In this document: piece by piece, positions 20,536 through 32,364 of the stretch | Position numbering within the stretch: the stretch's first letter is position 1 | How the letters are laid out: each line of letters begins with the position of its first letter | Assembly (NCBI GenBank): GCA_002749535.1 | Contig: MZZL01000405.1 | Location: 558,001-622,000 of the forward strand | DNA: 64,000 nucleotides | Source: Apophysomyces variabilis | Taxonomy: Eukaryota; Mucoromycota; Mucoromycetes; Mucorales; Mucoraceae | Direction of reading: 5' to 3' | The notes under the pieces: model-generated | Told to the model about the DNA's origin: nothing | Databases searched by the model: none | The model's input: the letters and a program-made list of their open reading frames with translations, nothing else | Position numbers and translations under genes: made by a program

Positions 20536-23115
20536 TTATGGAAGGTCCGGCTCTTGCATTTCCAGACTTGTTTTTGACTTGGCTGCCCGTTCGAAAGGGG
20601 AAGGACGCTCATTATTGTTCGTCATCATATACTTGAAAACGACCAAAATATTCTTCGCGCCAAGAACGTCACGGTTCCAAAGTATAGCGCAACTGTTACA
20701 TCTTACTACCGCATATAAAGCTGCACCTGCTTTTTCATGGCTTCCAGGCCGTTCTTGCTGCTTTTTCAACTCTCTTTTGCTACAAACAGGACAGATCTGC
20801 GACGTGAGATACTCATCCACCATTATAACCCTCGCAGGAGCCTAAATATATGATAGCTTTAGGAGAAATATATCATGACCCTTAATCGGGAAATACCTTC
20901 CGTTGCCTACATAGCTGATAAAGACAATTTCTTATGGTTCTCGCCGAAGCAGGCAGTTTCCCCCACATTGAAGACGATAACGGTCCGCTCCCGAACGCAA
21001 TCAATATCGGCTTTTGAGATTCCTTTTCTTCGTCCTTGTTCGACTTCTTTGTCCACTACCTTTTCTTACTTGAGCTACGTTTTGGCGTATCACTGTCAAC
21101 TTGTTGAACCGCATACCTCTTGCCTCCATCCAAGAGTCGCTTCGCAATCTCCGTCACTCCTTTTTGCTTTCGTATATAAATCTTGAATTTCAGTCGGCAG
21201 AATCTGAAATTCCAACGAGTAAATCGTAACGAAAATGGATTGTTTACCGTTCATCAAGATCATAAAGCTTGTTATTTCCTGATGATGTTGAAATCGGTAC
21301 CGAAGGGAAGTTATAACTTTGGTTCGATCTGCCGATTTCATGCTCGTATTCAATCAATAAGCTTTACTTGTGGATTTGAGCTTATATACTCGTTACGCTT
21401 GCATGTTGCATGATTATAACCACAAATGTCATAGTACTCAGCAGTATTCGTTTTCTGATCCGATGTGACTCTTTCCCACAGCCGTCCACAGCAATAAAAG
21501 TATCTGTCACGCCAGGGTCAACTCCCCAAATCAGTGCATCTTTTGCCATATCTTTCAAGTCTGCTGGAGTAAGTGGTTTTGATGACGATTCGCGTTTAGG
21601 ACGTTTGAATATGAATTACACATCTATACCATCTGTCCTTATCTTATCCCTAATAGAAGCAGTTCAATAAATCCGAGAAACGACCTTTACAGTTAAAAAC
21701 ACGGATTTCTCGGTTTCCAAGCTATCAAGTGTCACGTAGCCCATCTTTTTCATTTCGAAAAGTCAAAGTATGCTTGCCTTGCCTCGGATGCTGTTGGTAC
21801 GGTTCTTTCGTGTATGATATTGGCGGAAGACAATAGCTTCCCTAACGCTTGAAAATCGATAGTAATATGACGACATTGAAATGAATAAACAGGCAAGAGT
21901 GTAAAAAGACGACAACCACGCGGATCCGTGTACTTCAGCGGACAGAAAGTGTTTTTTAATGGCAGATGTTGTAAACTTGACAAACTCTTGAACAGCTGCC
22001 CAATCCTTCTCGGGAAAAATTCTGGTACACTTTTTTCCTAACTAAGTCGGCGTTTTTTGACAATCGATGTGCGCACTGCATGATTGAGACTTGATAAAAG
22101 TTTCTTCGAAAGTTGGGTGGTGTCGAGCAACTTGCAACATCATATCAGAGACCACAAGAAGGAGAAACAGAAGACTCACCTCTCTTACATTTCGATACAC
22201 AAAAGCTGCTGAGACATACTTTTGGGGTGATTCTTCCTGGATACAAATTTTTTTCTCCATTCGCTACAGTACTTTGTGCATCCATGACAGATACCTCTCC
22301 GAGTATGCATTGAGCGTCAAGTCTGTTATCGGGCGGGGTCCGATGTCCAGAGAAGCAATCAAACTATCTATGGCTTTCTGCCGTTCGTCCGAATGCGGAA
22401 CAGATTGTGGCCATTTGAATTCGTTGGATGGATCCTCTGTTGCCACCGTATAAGCATATCTTGCCAGAGCTTTACGCTCCGAAACCGTAGTTTTGCCAAG
22501 GTAAGCTGAGTCTTCTCTGTCAGAAAACCGGATGAGCAGATACTGGATTGTCTTGTTCTCAAAGTTGGCTACAACATGGTTACGGATACACTCCTCGTAT
22601 TGCTTTGCAGTATCAGCGATCAGCGTCATGTATCCTTGAGACACAAAATAACTTGGATCGAAAGTATGGACTTCACTTTTGAATTCTTGAAATGCATCTT
22701 TTATATCCGCACTCGCTTTGTCGCCTTTTCCTGCAACTATTGCATAAAGACCGTAACACAAGTCGTGAGAAATGACAGGCAGCTCCTTGTTCTGTTCAAG
22801 CAATCGTAGTATATAATAGTTTGCAAAAAGTGATCCGGCATATGTGATGTCTCGCACGTGTTTTACAGCAGTGCGAATAGCTTCCACAAAGTCTGGATTC
22901 CTGCAGGTATTCTGCAAAGAGGTTTTTATAATGCTTGTACGCTTCAGCTGTGTGAGAGTCTTTCGGCGCGGTTTATGGTTCTCGCAGGCAGCGTTTGATG
23001 CCCGACTATGACCTGTCTTACCGCAAGAACCACAGACAACTTCTTTTCCTTTGGTCTTCTTCTGCTGCGCCTTCTTCTTGGCTTGATGCTTGGCTTCTCT
23101 TTTCTTATTGGCCAT
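20536..23115 (-). pseudogene. Decayed Fanzor1 (eukaryotic TnpB-like RNA-guided nuclease)
   Basis: Fanzors are eukaryotic relatives of TnpB/Cas12 that cut DNA guided by an omega RNA encoded at the 3' end of the gene. The first frame (23115-22264) is 283 aa: a basic start, a Cys/His knuckle (CGSCGKTGH...C) and helical REC-like sequence ending YLSWMHKVL. The same protein continues in pieces in changing frames: LFTLLPVYSFQCRHITIDF (~21900), MKKMGYVTLDSL (~21740), KDALIWGVDPGVTDTFIAVD (RuvC-I, Asp codon 21517-21519), AEYYDICGYNHATC (~21430), KGVTEIAKRLLDGGKRYAV (~21140) and PILIAFGSG (RuvC-II region, ~20980). The last exon has VDEYLTSQICPVC...VRCNSC and NRDVLGAKNI (RuvC-III, Asp codon 20668-20670). 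In-frame stops sit at 21616-21618 and 21056-21058, with several frame breaks, so it is inactive as read. A GT-AG intron fits 20842-20896. Confidence 0.88.
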
Positions 23116-23119
23116 TTCA

Positions 23120-23615
23120 AGTTTTTGTTATCTTTTTGTTTTTGGAGCTAAAGGTACATCCTTGAAAGACGGTTATTGGCAATGTCAAAACACTGAAAAA
23201 CTCAATCAGTCCTGCTTACCTGAGGATAAAAATGCAGACGTGAAGGGATTTGTTTCACTCATTGAATGTCGCACGGCACCGGTGCGTTTGTTAACTAATC
23301 GATCAATGTTAAGTCGTATAGATATCTTTTGAGATATTCTTTACCTGAAGAAGCATGGGCCATTTTTCTTTTGATAGGAATTACCGGTTGAAAGTCGTCA
23401 TCACTTTCATTTGCATCGTCTTCTTTTTTACCATGATTTGCTACATCGATGTGAGGTCTGTAAACAACCTCCTGGAACAGTGCTTGTCGTCTAACACACT
23501 TACAGGAAACGGCATAAGAAGAGCTTTCTTCAAATACATCTGAAATAGGTACATTTTCTAAGGCTTCTGAAAGTAGCTTTCTTTTTTTTGCGAGAGTTCA
23601 TGGCTATATGAAAAC
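23120..23615 (-). pseudogene. Coding-like sequence upstream of the Fanzor relic
   Basis: On the minus strand a frame reads MNSRKKKK at about 23600, passes a run of eight A, and then another frame continues LLSEALENVPISDVFEESSS, an acidic stretch (KKEDDANESDDDFQPVIP) and the basic piece IKRKMAHASSGKEYL. It stops before 23290. A one-base change in the A run would join the two frames, so this may be the original nuclear-targeting N-terminal extension of the Fanzor, or a separate relic. No domain is recognised. Low confidence in the link. Confidence 0.35.
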
Positions 23616-23639
23616 GAGTTCTTGAGAAAGAGAGAAAAG

Positions 23640-25873
23640 AAAAGGAAGATGATGCTTCCTTAGTAGACATCAAATCGTGACTGCGTACTTCAAATGGGTT
23701 GCAATGGATGGAAGTTTATGCGACACTCTCCCAGCCTAGTCGAAATCGTAGTATCCTCACGTTTCCGAGCAAAGCATAGGCTGGACCCTTTTCCACCTCG
23801 CACCTCACAATTCTCGTCATCACCGGTGTATGAAGAGGATGGGGACTTGCATACCGCTCTATCAGCAAGCATTGATCAACCAGGAGCGAAGATTAATTAT
23901 TCCGAATGAGGTTGTTGTGTCATATAAAACTGGGTGATCATTGTACAAGCGATTGCTAGACTTAAAGGCCATTTTATTGTTTCTCTTTACAAAGTAACTA
24001 TATCATCTATCTAAAATGAAATATTAGCTGTGAATAGGCTGTCAGTATTTTAACATTTTATAAAAAACTATTCTTGTATTGGTGATCTTCCAGCTAACTG
24101 TATAACATCCGTTTCCTTAGTAATGATATTGGTATCACCTTTTAATTTACTATGTTTTCGGCATTAAAGGTTTCAGTGCTAGTGATATTGTGTGTCTTAA
24201 GATATACACCATTTGATTTGGTAGAGACCGCTACGCCGCAGATTCAGTAAAATGCAGCTTTAATTTTGTTTTTATATAGTACTACTCAACGTTTCTTATG
24301 ATGTTGGAAACAGATAAATGTCAGTAAACTCAGTTCACTGTAGGTACGTAGATAAATTGGCTAATTTCTAGCTACTGTTATGTTGACAAATCGCACCAAT
24401 TCCTGTTTCTGAGTGTGCGCAAGATTCACAGGGTTCGCCGGGAATACAATTGGTTAGTAGTACAAGAGTGTTTCGTTCCATGGCAGTGAGGGTAAAATCG
24501 CAGCATTGTACTATGACAAAATCTGCTACTTGTAAAAGAGTTTGCTGTATGCAAACGATATCTAAAACAAAAGAGAACTAAAAGGTTTGAAGGAACTACG
24601 AAATTTGAGGAGACCACAACCAAGAAAGGTTTCACAGTTTCTAAATAGCGCAATGACAACGGTGGTTGTGTAGTACAAATGTGTGTCACTTACTGGCATC
24701 ATAAATCCACCTAACATATTGTTGGCACTTTAATTGGGGAATAATGATGGGCTCACTTTAAGACCTGGCAGAGAAAGGCTGGGAGGTCAAAAAAAGATAA
24801 CGACCTCCCGCCTTGGCATCATTTCCTATTCCAAATGACTCATGGATGATTGCATTGAGAGAATTTTGATACTTATCGGTTTAAATATGAGATATTGGAG
24901 TGGGAAAGAGTGGAGGCAATCAATAAATCCCTTACGCCATAGATACCATGTACACTCAGCAAGGTATGCCTGGTCACTGATGTCATGTTCATGCATATTA
25001 AAGTGGAAGAAGGGGAATCTTCCGAATGCATTTAACGTACGTACAAAACAGAAGATGGTATACCAAATGAGGAAGAAATATTCTTAGGTTCTATATGAGA
25101 ATTAACATTGTCATCCTGATTGGCATCTTCGACTTGGGGAAAAGTAATCCAAAATGACAGGCAGTTAGTAAAATGCACGTCCGTGATTTTGGGAAATCAT
25201 TCACTGGATTCACCGGAAACAATGGGCTGGTGAGGCGAGAATGAGTTGTTCCATGCACTATGAACAACATCAGGCATTGTAATAACATGATGTTTGCTAT
25301 GGTGGACAAAAGTTTGCTAGAGCAAAAGGAAAACTAAATAGTATTGTAACACATGCATTGCGGAAGGTTTGTAGTGTGCCTTCTATAGATTTTACGATTT
25401 GTTCTGCTTTGTATAATAGATAACGATCTGGCCGTCATGCAATTCTTAGTTAATGTTATAGACTGCGCATTGTATCACTCTAACAGTGTTGAAGCCGTAA
25501 TCAACAGCAATGCTTAGGATACGGTTTAGTGTCGCATACAGGATCATCCCAGACTATGGACCTAGCCATCCACATGTTACACCACAGAATAGAATATATA
25601 CAGCATCAATACACATAATAGCTTATCTATGATCATTCTTTCTAACCCATTATCATGAGGGGGTTTAATGACAGGGATTGGATCCCAATACACAACATAT
25701 TCCCTAACTAAGAGATTGATATCCATCCAAGTTGTTATGGTATCAACCTTGGAGATCTGCGGTTGGCCGCAACGAAGCTGTTTTTGTAGATGTGTTTTTC
25801 GTTTCAACGATTTAGAGACAACAAGGGAGTATGTAAACGGGAAAGCAGGAAATATAAGCAGATACCATAAGTT
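23640..25873. other. Gene-poor AT-rich intergenic
   Basis: About 2.2 kb between the Fanzor relic and the Pat1 stop. Short frames (23694-23909 +, 24426-24689 -, 24842-25087 +, 25577-25807 -, 25668-26018 +) have no motifs. The last is antisense to the Pat1 3' exon. The 23694 frame (ending SIDQPGAKINYSE) has coding-like composition, but I cannot extend it. No terminal repeats or RNA genes were seen by eye. Confidence 0.4.
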
Positions 25874-28800
25874 TTACCGCGGCACAGATACTTGCGAAGC
25901 GTCAAGCCCCAAAGCATGTAGAAACAGGTTCACATTATTTATCCTGTGTGTCGCTTGCCCAGGTGTCAAGCGGTTGCTGTTGGCCAATACGATGTTTTCC
26001 ATTACGCGATCCCTTTAAGAATTTCTGTCAGATGCAAGCCGTTTTTACCTCGTTATAGTTTTCTTACCTGACTTCAGTTACTAATATATGCTGCTCATCC
26101 ATGGATGCACCAACGGCAATAGCAGCCAAAAATTGCCAAACGTACATATCATCCAACTCGAGTGATATCTGCATCATGCTGGTGCCAGGATGACTAGGAA
26201 CCAAATAGTACAGCGACGGGAAAATCAACGCATAACGACCTTTCAATGAATTGTATAAGCGGGCGTACATTTCCTGCCACTGTGCTAATTCTTCCGCATT
26301 AGGAGGGCCAAGACCTAGCAAGGATCCGCCACCTTGCTTCAAGATTTCAGCGCGGGACAACAACATCGTTAGGAAGGCAAGGCCCGGCTAAACAAGGAAT
26401 GAATACATCTTCCATTATTTATCTTCGGCAAACATTACCCGACTACGAGCGATAGTCTCGATATCATTCTTTTCCATAAAAACTTGCAGTAACCCATTGA
26501 CTACCCTCAGTGGCACTTCGGCAATGAAGGCCAACAAAGGCGGAACTGTCGTATTCATGAACAATTCGACGTCCTCAAAGGTTACAAATTGCTGTCTCTT
26601 AGCTTCTTCCGCATCGGCCACCATTGTACCAGGATAGATAACGTGTCGACACACTTGCAAACGAGCAAAATTGGCAATGATCACAGTGATCATTGTAAGG
26701 TTCTGATCGCTATTCAAGTGACGCACGATCCGCGGAATTAATTTCTTTCCTTTGTTTACTGAAAGGATGGATACGAGTAGTGGCGTGCTAAACAACATGG
26801 TTAATACAATATTGGACTATTGATATAGAATTATTTACCTATTGTCTGCGCTGTCTAATACCTCTAAGGAATTCCATAACTTGTCAACCACCTCTGCATA
26901 CTTGGCTTTCCTAATGTCAACACCGATGAGTATGATTTTTACTACGTCAGCAAAACAAACCATGCATCGACATCCTCTTCTTGCTTATCCTGATATCCCG
27001 TCTTTGATCGAGGAACGCCTTGTCTACGCATCTGCTCAAGCTCAAGAACGATCAGATAGAGGCTCTCCACTGCTTTAAGAGTCCGACGATGGCCATTAAC
27101 AGAAGGTATACTTGGTTTCACGCTCTGCAAAGAACAGGACAAAGGAACTGTGTTTAGTTTGCTAAATGGGAAGAACCATATACTCACAGCTGCAGACGAT
27201 GGTTTCTGTTCCGAGGATACCTGATCTGCTTCATGGCTACTGCTTGATTTTTTATCAGATACTTGGAGCACTTGTCGGGGGTTGCGAACAGTCAAAGAGG
27301 TTATTTTTCCAAGAGCACCTTCAAGTGATACAACGCCTAAGATCAAAGCATAAGGTAAGGTCTAAGGCCTTTATAAGTCATACCTTGCGTATGCTTTGGG
27401 CGACGTTTTGCCTCATTAACAATACGCTGAAGTTGCTGCTGCATTCTCTGCACAGCATTTTCCTCTCTGCGTCCACGACCTCCTTTACCAGTATCACCTG
27501 CAATATGCGTTGTCGACCACGTCGGCAGCCCGGCTCGCTGACGAAGCGAAGTAAATACTTGGTAATAAAAATCTTCCGTGAAAGGATCTTCTGTCGCCAG
27601 CTGAGCCATCTGAATACGATTAATGAAATCCTTGTCGTGCTGAGTCATCAATCCGCTGTATCGTGACTAGAATAGATTCTACCATCAGGATTCCAATCTC
27701 TGTGAAACACTTCGCAACTACCTTCTCATGAGTTGGTTTAACCTGTGTCTCTCGTTCTTGCAGCGTGGGTGCTAGCTCGGGTTTCACGTATGAAGCAGAT
27801 CGGAACTCTTGATCTCTTGCAAGCGAAGTCTGCGAAGACTGTGGAGGCTGCTGGAACATGGAATGTCCCGCTGCACGTCCACCCCCAACCATGGCTGCTT
27901 CAACTTCGGCGAGGCTAAGCATTTTCTTTCCCATGTCTGCATTCTCTCTCAGGTAACGTGGAGTTTCCTGTCGGAATCTACCTGTTGTTGCTTGGCGCTG
28001 CAACTCAGCCTCGATATCTTCCAACAGGACCGGTTGCGAACGGCGTTGCTGATGTCCAAAGGAAGACGATGGTGACAGACCCGGAGGTGGTGAAGGTGTA
28101 TAAGATTGCTTCTGTTGGTGGGTCTGAGATCGCGCGCCACTGGCAAACGGCGACAAGTTTCCCGTGCCGCCAATAGACCCAAAACCTCTTTCTATTTAAC
28201 AAAATATTTCGTCAGGGCGTCGTTAAGCGATGTTAAACAAACTATTTACCTGAAGAAAGGTTACCAGAAAAGTTGCCCCAAATAGACTGCGTAACCGGTG
28301 AGGACTTAAACAGAGCATATCAGTACTAAACTTCACCCAAACCAAAAACTTACGTCAACGTACTGTCGATGAACTCCTGTACGCATATCACCGCTAGGGT
28401 GACCTGCCTGGCGTCCACTAACTTGCGCCATAGAGCCCTGCGCATCCCTCGATCGAGCTGCGGGCAGTCATCAATAACAAGTTTGGTTATCCAATTCTTT
28501 TTTTTGTACTTACTACGCTCATCATTAAATTTTCGCTTCGAGAAAAAAGCTTCGTCTTCGTTGATTACCGCTGAATTAAACTTTTCTGTGCTTGAGGCAA
28601 AATCAAAGTCTTGGCCTATATAACAGCATGAACATTACACATCTCTTGAATCGTAAAACGTACCAATAGGTCCGCTTCCAAACGTTTCGTCGTTAAGGTC
28701 ATCACCCTCTTCGTCTAGTTGATCACCCAAACCGTCGTCATGTTCCTCGTCGTCATGCAACGCGGCCTGCAGTGTCTCGAAATCGTACACATCGGCATCT

Positions 28801-29006
28801 TCAACAACTCTGTTATCTCGACCTCGCATATTAGGGCCGCCATTGTTGTTTGCCTGACTAGCGCCGCTGTCATCCATGTCGAGCTTGCGCAGCTCATCAT
28901 CGCTCAATGGCGGCATGGTGGCGTTAAACCTACAAGGTGAAACTTGTTTAGATATTTCTAACATACGCTGTGCTGCGGCGAAATACCCAAAAAAGGAGTC
29001 GCCCAT
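25874..29006 (-). CDS. PAT1: Pat1, mRNA decapping activator (topoisomerase II-associated PAT1 family)
   Basis: Bridges deadenylated mRNA, the Lsm1-7 ring, Dhh1 and Dcp1-Dcp2, promoting decapping in P-bodies. The first exon starts MGDSFFGYF and has an acidic region (DDEEHDDGLGDQLDEEGDD). A disordered Ser/Gln/Pro-rich middle (SFGHQQRRSQPVLLEDIEAELQ, MLSLAEVEAAM) is followed by HDKDFINRIQMAQLATEDPFTEDFYYQVF, a conserved PAT1 block. The C-terminal helical domain has RRTLKAVESLYLIVLELEQMRR, GKKLIPRIVRHLN, VPPLLAFIAEVPLRVVNGLLQV and LSRAEILKQGGG. The last exon gives DRVMENIVLANSNRL...FLHALGLDASQVSVPR, reached by an intron with acceptor just after 26010, with stop at 25874-25876. Roughly nine short introns. 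Looks intact, ~850-900 aa. Confidence 0.92.
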
Positions 29007-30029
29007 TGGTTGACTGGTTCAAAACTATATGAATGCAAAAGGCTTTTTTTGTATTACTCCGTAGTGTCACCGGAGGCAGATGAAGAAACTTATGCACTGG
29101 TTTTCGTTGAGACTTTTTGACTTGGGCACAAGTGGGGTCACTGGTTTTTGGCTCCGTGACTGTATCTGAGGATGGTTGACCTTTCAATCCCCGGCGTGCA
29201 GTCTCAGTGTCCTGCTTTGGAAAGACGTACATGCTTTGCCGTCTGTCTGATCAAAAACGTATCTATGATAGAATAAAAGGCGGGAATATCAGATAGGGAA
29301 ACTCAAACAAAATACCGACCGCAAGGGTCATGTCAGCAGCGCATCTGGATATCGATAGCCATAAACCTCTACCGATGCAGTTTCGGTTTCCTAAGTTGAG
29401 CTTAAAGTTACTGGGCTGGCTTTCCAGATCCGGTACCTTTAGCTTTTCCAAGGAGTAAAAGATAGTAATGTAAGAATACTGGGAAGAATAAGTGCAATGA
29501 ATTGATTCAGGCAACGTTTCAACAGGTATATTTATGAAAAATGCTACCTCTAGAAGAAGCTTACGGCATATTGTTATGCGAAGGGTTAGACAGGAAGGAA
29601 ATTAATGAATTTGTCGAACAAAATTAACGTTTAATGAGCAATGAAAACTAAAGGGTCGATTGAAACTCATACGTTTTAATACAGTAGGTGTAGTCGGGTT
29701 TTTTGTTTGTTTCTCTAACAACTCACAGATTAGATCGTAGGGTATGAAATATATGGTCACTGCGGATCAAGAAAGTTATTGGATCAATGTCGAACAGTCT
29801 GAAAGGCGATATTGCCTTTTCAGCTGAGAATTTACGTTTGCTGTTTTTTGTGGCTATGGTTTTGCAACTGTCGTTTTATGTTGTACATTTTGCCTACTTC
29901 AATTTCGAGAATAAATGGAAAACCAGGACGTAATAAGATATTCAGATCAATATACGATGCTCTTCACGAATGGAGAACTTTCTTTTTGGTTGCTAACCAT
30001 TTGGGCGTTGATATTTGTTTATTAGCAGC
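29007..30029. other. Intergenic, Pat1 promoter / esterase 3' flank
   Basis: About 1 kb. Minus-strand frames at 28948-29232 and 29263-29514 have no domain and are counted as chance or 5' UTR. No RNA gene or repeat seen. Confidence 0.4.
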
Positions 30030-31267
30030 TTAATGGTCAAAAGCTGTTAACGATATATTAACTGATAAGGCAATAATTCTGTGCATAGCCGTTGTTGGAT
30101 GCCAGTCGTCCCACCAAACATACCTTCGGGTTTCTCGGTTAGCCTTTTGGAGAAACAAAAACGCTATTTTCAACTTACTTATTAGGCGTCGCAAAACATC
30201 TGACAGATTGCTTTAGGCAAGAGGCGTTTGTTTCCACGAATCCATAACTTTTAGCGGCGTAAAAGACATCCATGAAAAGGCGATGCGAGTCGAAATAATT
30301 GACAGAAATGTTTTCGCGTTTGCTACTGTCATCTATCAGTTTTACAATTTTGCTGTTGTATCGCTCGATTAAAACGTTCAAATCCGCGCGTTGTTCAGTG
30401 GTCAATGCCGAAAATAACGGAAGATGGTCAATAGGCGCCAAACCCATTATGAGGAGATGATGAGTCAAGGAAATCCTGTTCAAAGTATCCTATAACAGAA
30501 TATTTAACGGTGGCGAATTTTGGATCATTTACCATGCTATTGCCTATAGCGGATATAACATAGTCTAATTTTTGCTCACGCAGCTCAATAGTAGGTACTT
30601 GCATGAAAATATCATGCACATCATTGACGCCTAAATATATGTTGGTTATGTCAAAACTGCAATAAAAGGAGCTGACCTATCCAGATCACATAAAGAGAAT
30701 CTTGAGGGTCCAGACTATATGATTCGTTTTGAAAATCGCGGATCTGACCGAGCACATCGGTAGTGGAACGCAATACAACGTCCTGCAGATTTATTAGACT
30801 CTGTGATGGAATTCAGTACATGTTGACATACATTATCTGCTGTGGCACCAGAATAGGCATAATCGTACAAGTCAGCACCGGTGATTCCAGCAAGATATTC
30901 TGCCCAGGTAGGACCGTCTGTCATACGGCCTGACTATTGAATAGATGAGAATCTGGCAATTAATGTATTGTTTACTTATTACGTAATTTCCCGTAGCAAA
31001 GGATTGAGGTGTAATAGGTGCATCCCTAAATTCAAAACAGTGTGAGTTAAGCAGAGGCAGGATGGATATGCATGCAAACCCATTTTCCGTCCATGAGTCA
31101 CCAAAGACAATGATGTGTTTAAAATAAGTTTTGTAGCATGATTGTGCAAAATCATACGCCGGGTGAAGATACGTACTTTGGCTACATAACGTATTATAAG
31201 TGAAGCTTAGTGAAAGCCAACTAGCGAGAAAAGCCAGAAGAAAAAGCATAATAAGGATGGTGAACAT
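30030..31267 (-). CDS. SGNH/GDSL esterase-lipase with N-terminal hydrophobic segment
   Basis: A hydrolase of the plant/fungal GDSL type (CE16-like acetylesterases and lipases). Start MFTILIMLFLLAFLASWLSL is a signal peptide or anchor. Block I is IIVFGDSWTENG (catalytic Ser). GRMTDGPTWAEYLAG and YDYAYSGATADN follow. A 49-nt intron leads to DVVLRSTTDVLGQIRDF and DPQDSLYVIWI. A further intron interrupts the glycine of block III GVNDVHDIF (Asn oxyanion residue). Then come EQKLDYVISAIGN, LIERYNSKIVKLIDD and block V WDDWHPTTAMHRIIA (catalytic Asp and His), ending in AFDH with stop 30030-30032. All catalytic residues are present. Likely secreted or in the secretory pathway; substrate unknown. Divergent from the INTS7 gene. 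Confidence 0.85.
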
Positions 31268-32364
31268 GAACTTTAGTTGACTTGAGTATCTTTAAGCACT
31301 ATGACTGATTAAACCAATACAAAAGAGACTACTGACTAACTACCGAAGTGGTGTTTAGTCGAACAATTACTGTATATGGCTCGAATATCATGCATTAACC
31401 CGGAGGTTGCTTCGGTAAAACCTTCTTTGGATACCGACTGCCTATTTCTTAACCCGCGGTTTCTCCGACGACCATGGAAACCTGTAGCGCGAACCAGATC
31501 CAAAACATTACTTTTACTTAGTAAAGTCTCAGGGAGCTTGGTCGTATGCAGTACGATTATACAAAAAAAATTGCTCCTGAATAAACAAAACCATAATTAG
31601 GTCTTTTCATTGGTAAACGAGATGATCAACAGCAAGGGCAAATCTTTAGGATTGTTAGAACGTCAATAGGCTGTCAACGTTTACGAACTTATGGTTGTCG
31701 GAATATTTGAAGATTGTACCGCAAATAACCATCATCATATAACTGATTTTAGAGGATACGCTTACCCATTATCCCCTTGAGCATTTATAAATTGAACGAA
31801 GATAGGTGGATCCAACCCTCACTTTCGAAAACGACCAGTGCGACTTGGCTAGAAGTACACCTTCAGTTCCAAAGAGATTATTTAGGATAAATATGTCGTT
31901 CGTGGATAATGCAAGAAAGAAACCATTCTATAGAAGCGCACGTTTTGCAACTGGAACTTGCTGAGGTCATTACAGAAATCGTCTGTCAATGATCTTGTTA
32001 TCTTTTGTTTATAATATATTCGATTAACGCAAAAGTAACTGGTGCTGGCTCTCTTTGTATATCTCGATGATATTCGTGCTCATCTGCGGCACCCTAATGA
32101 TGGGTTTTTGTAAATCAAGTCTACAGTTTCTGTCCTCGTTACGTCTCGTTTGTAGACGACTTTGTGCCCTATAGCAAGAACTACAAATAAGTACAGACCA
32201 TCTTCCTTACGCACGAACCTGACACGTTCTACTATGCTACAAACAAGCTTAATTTTCTCATAAGGCTTGTATTCCAGCAGGAATCGCATCAAATTTAGGC
32301 AAGCGCGGAAGCACTTAGCCACCACTCGCCTCTTTTTGCATAAGGCCCGCGCAATATATCACAT
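31268..32364. other. Divergent promoter region, esterase / INTS7
   Basis: About 1.1 kb between divergent starts. Frames of 74-81 codons (31376 +, 32325 -) show no motif. No RNA gene or repeat seen. Confidence 0.4.

Noticed and set aside
20435..20845. 136-aa + strand frame after the AN1 stop
   Set aside because: Antisense of the Fanzor zinc-ribbon exon, whose cysteines and NRD motif show the minus strand is the coding one.
22091..22453. 120-aa + strand frame over the Fanzor N-terminal region
   Set aside because: Opposite strand of the Fanzor coding sequence; no motif.
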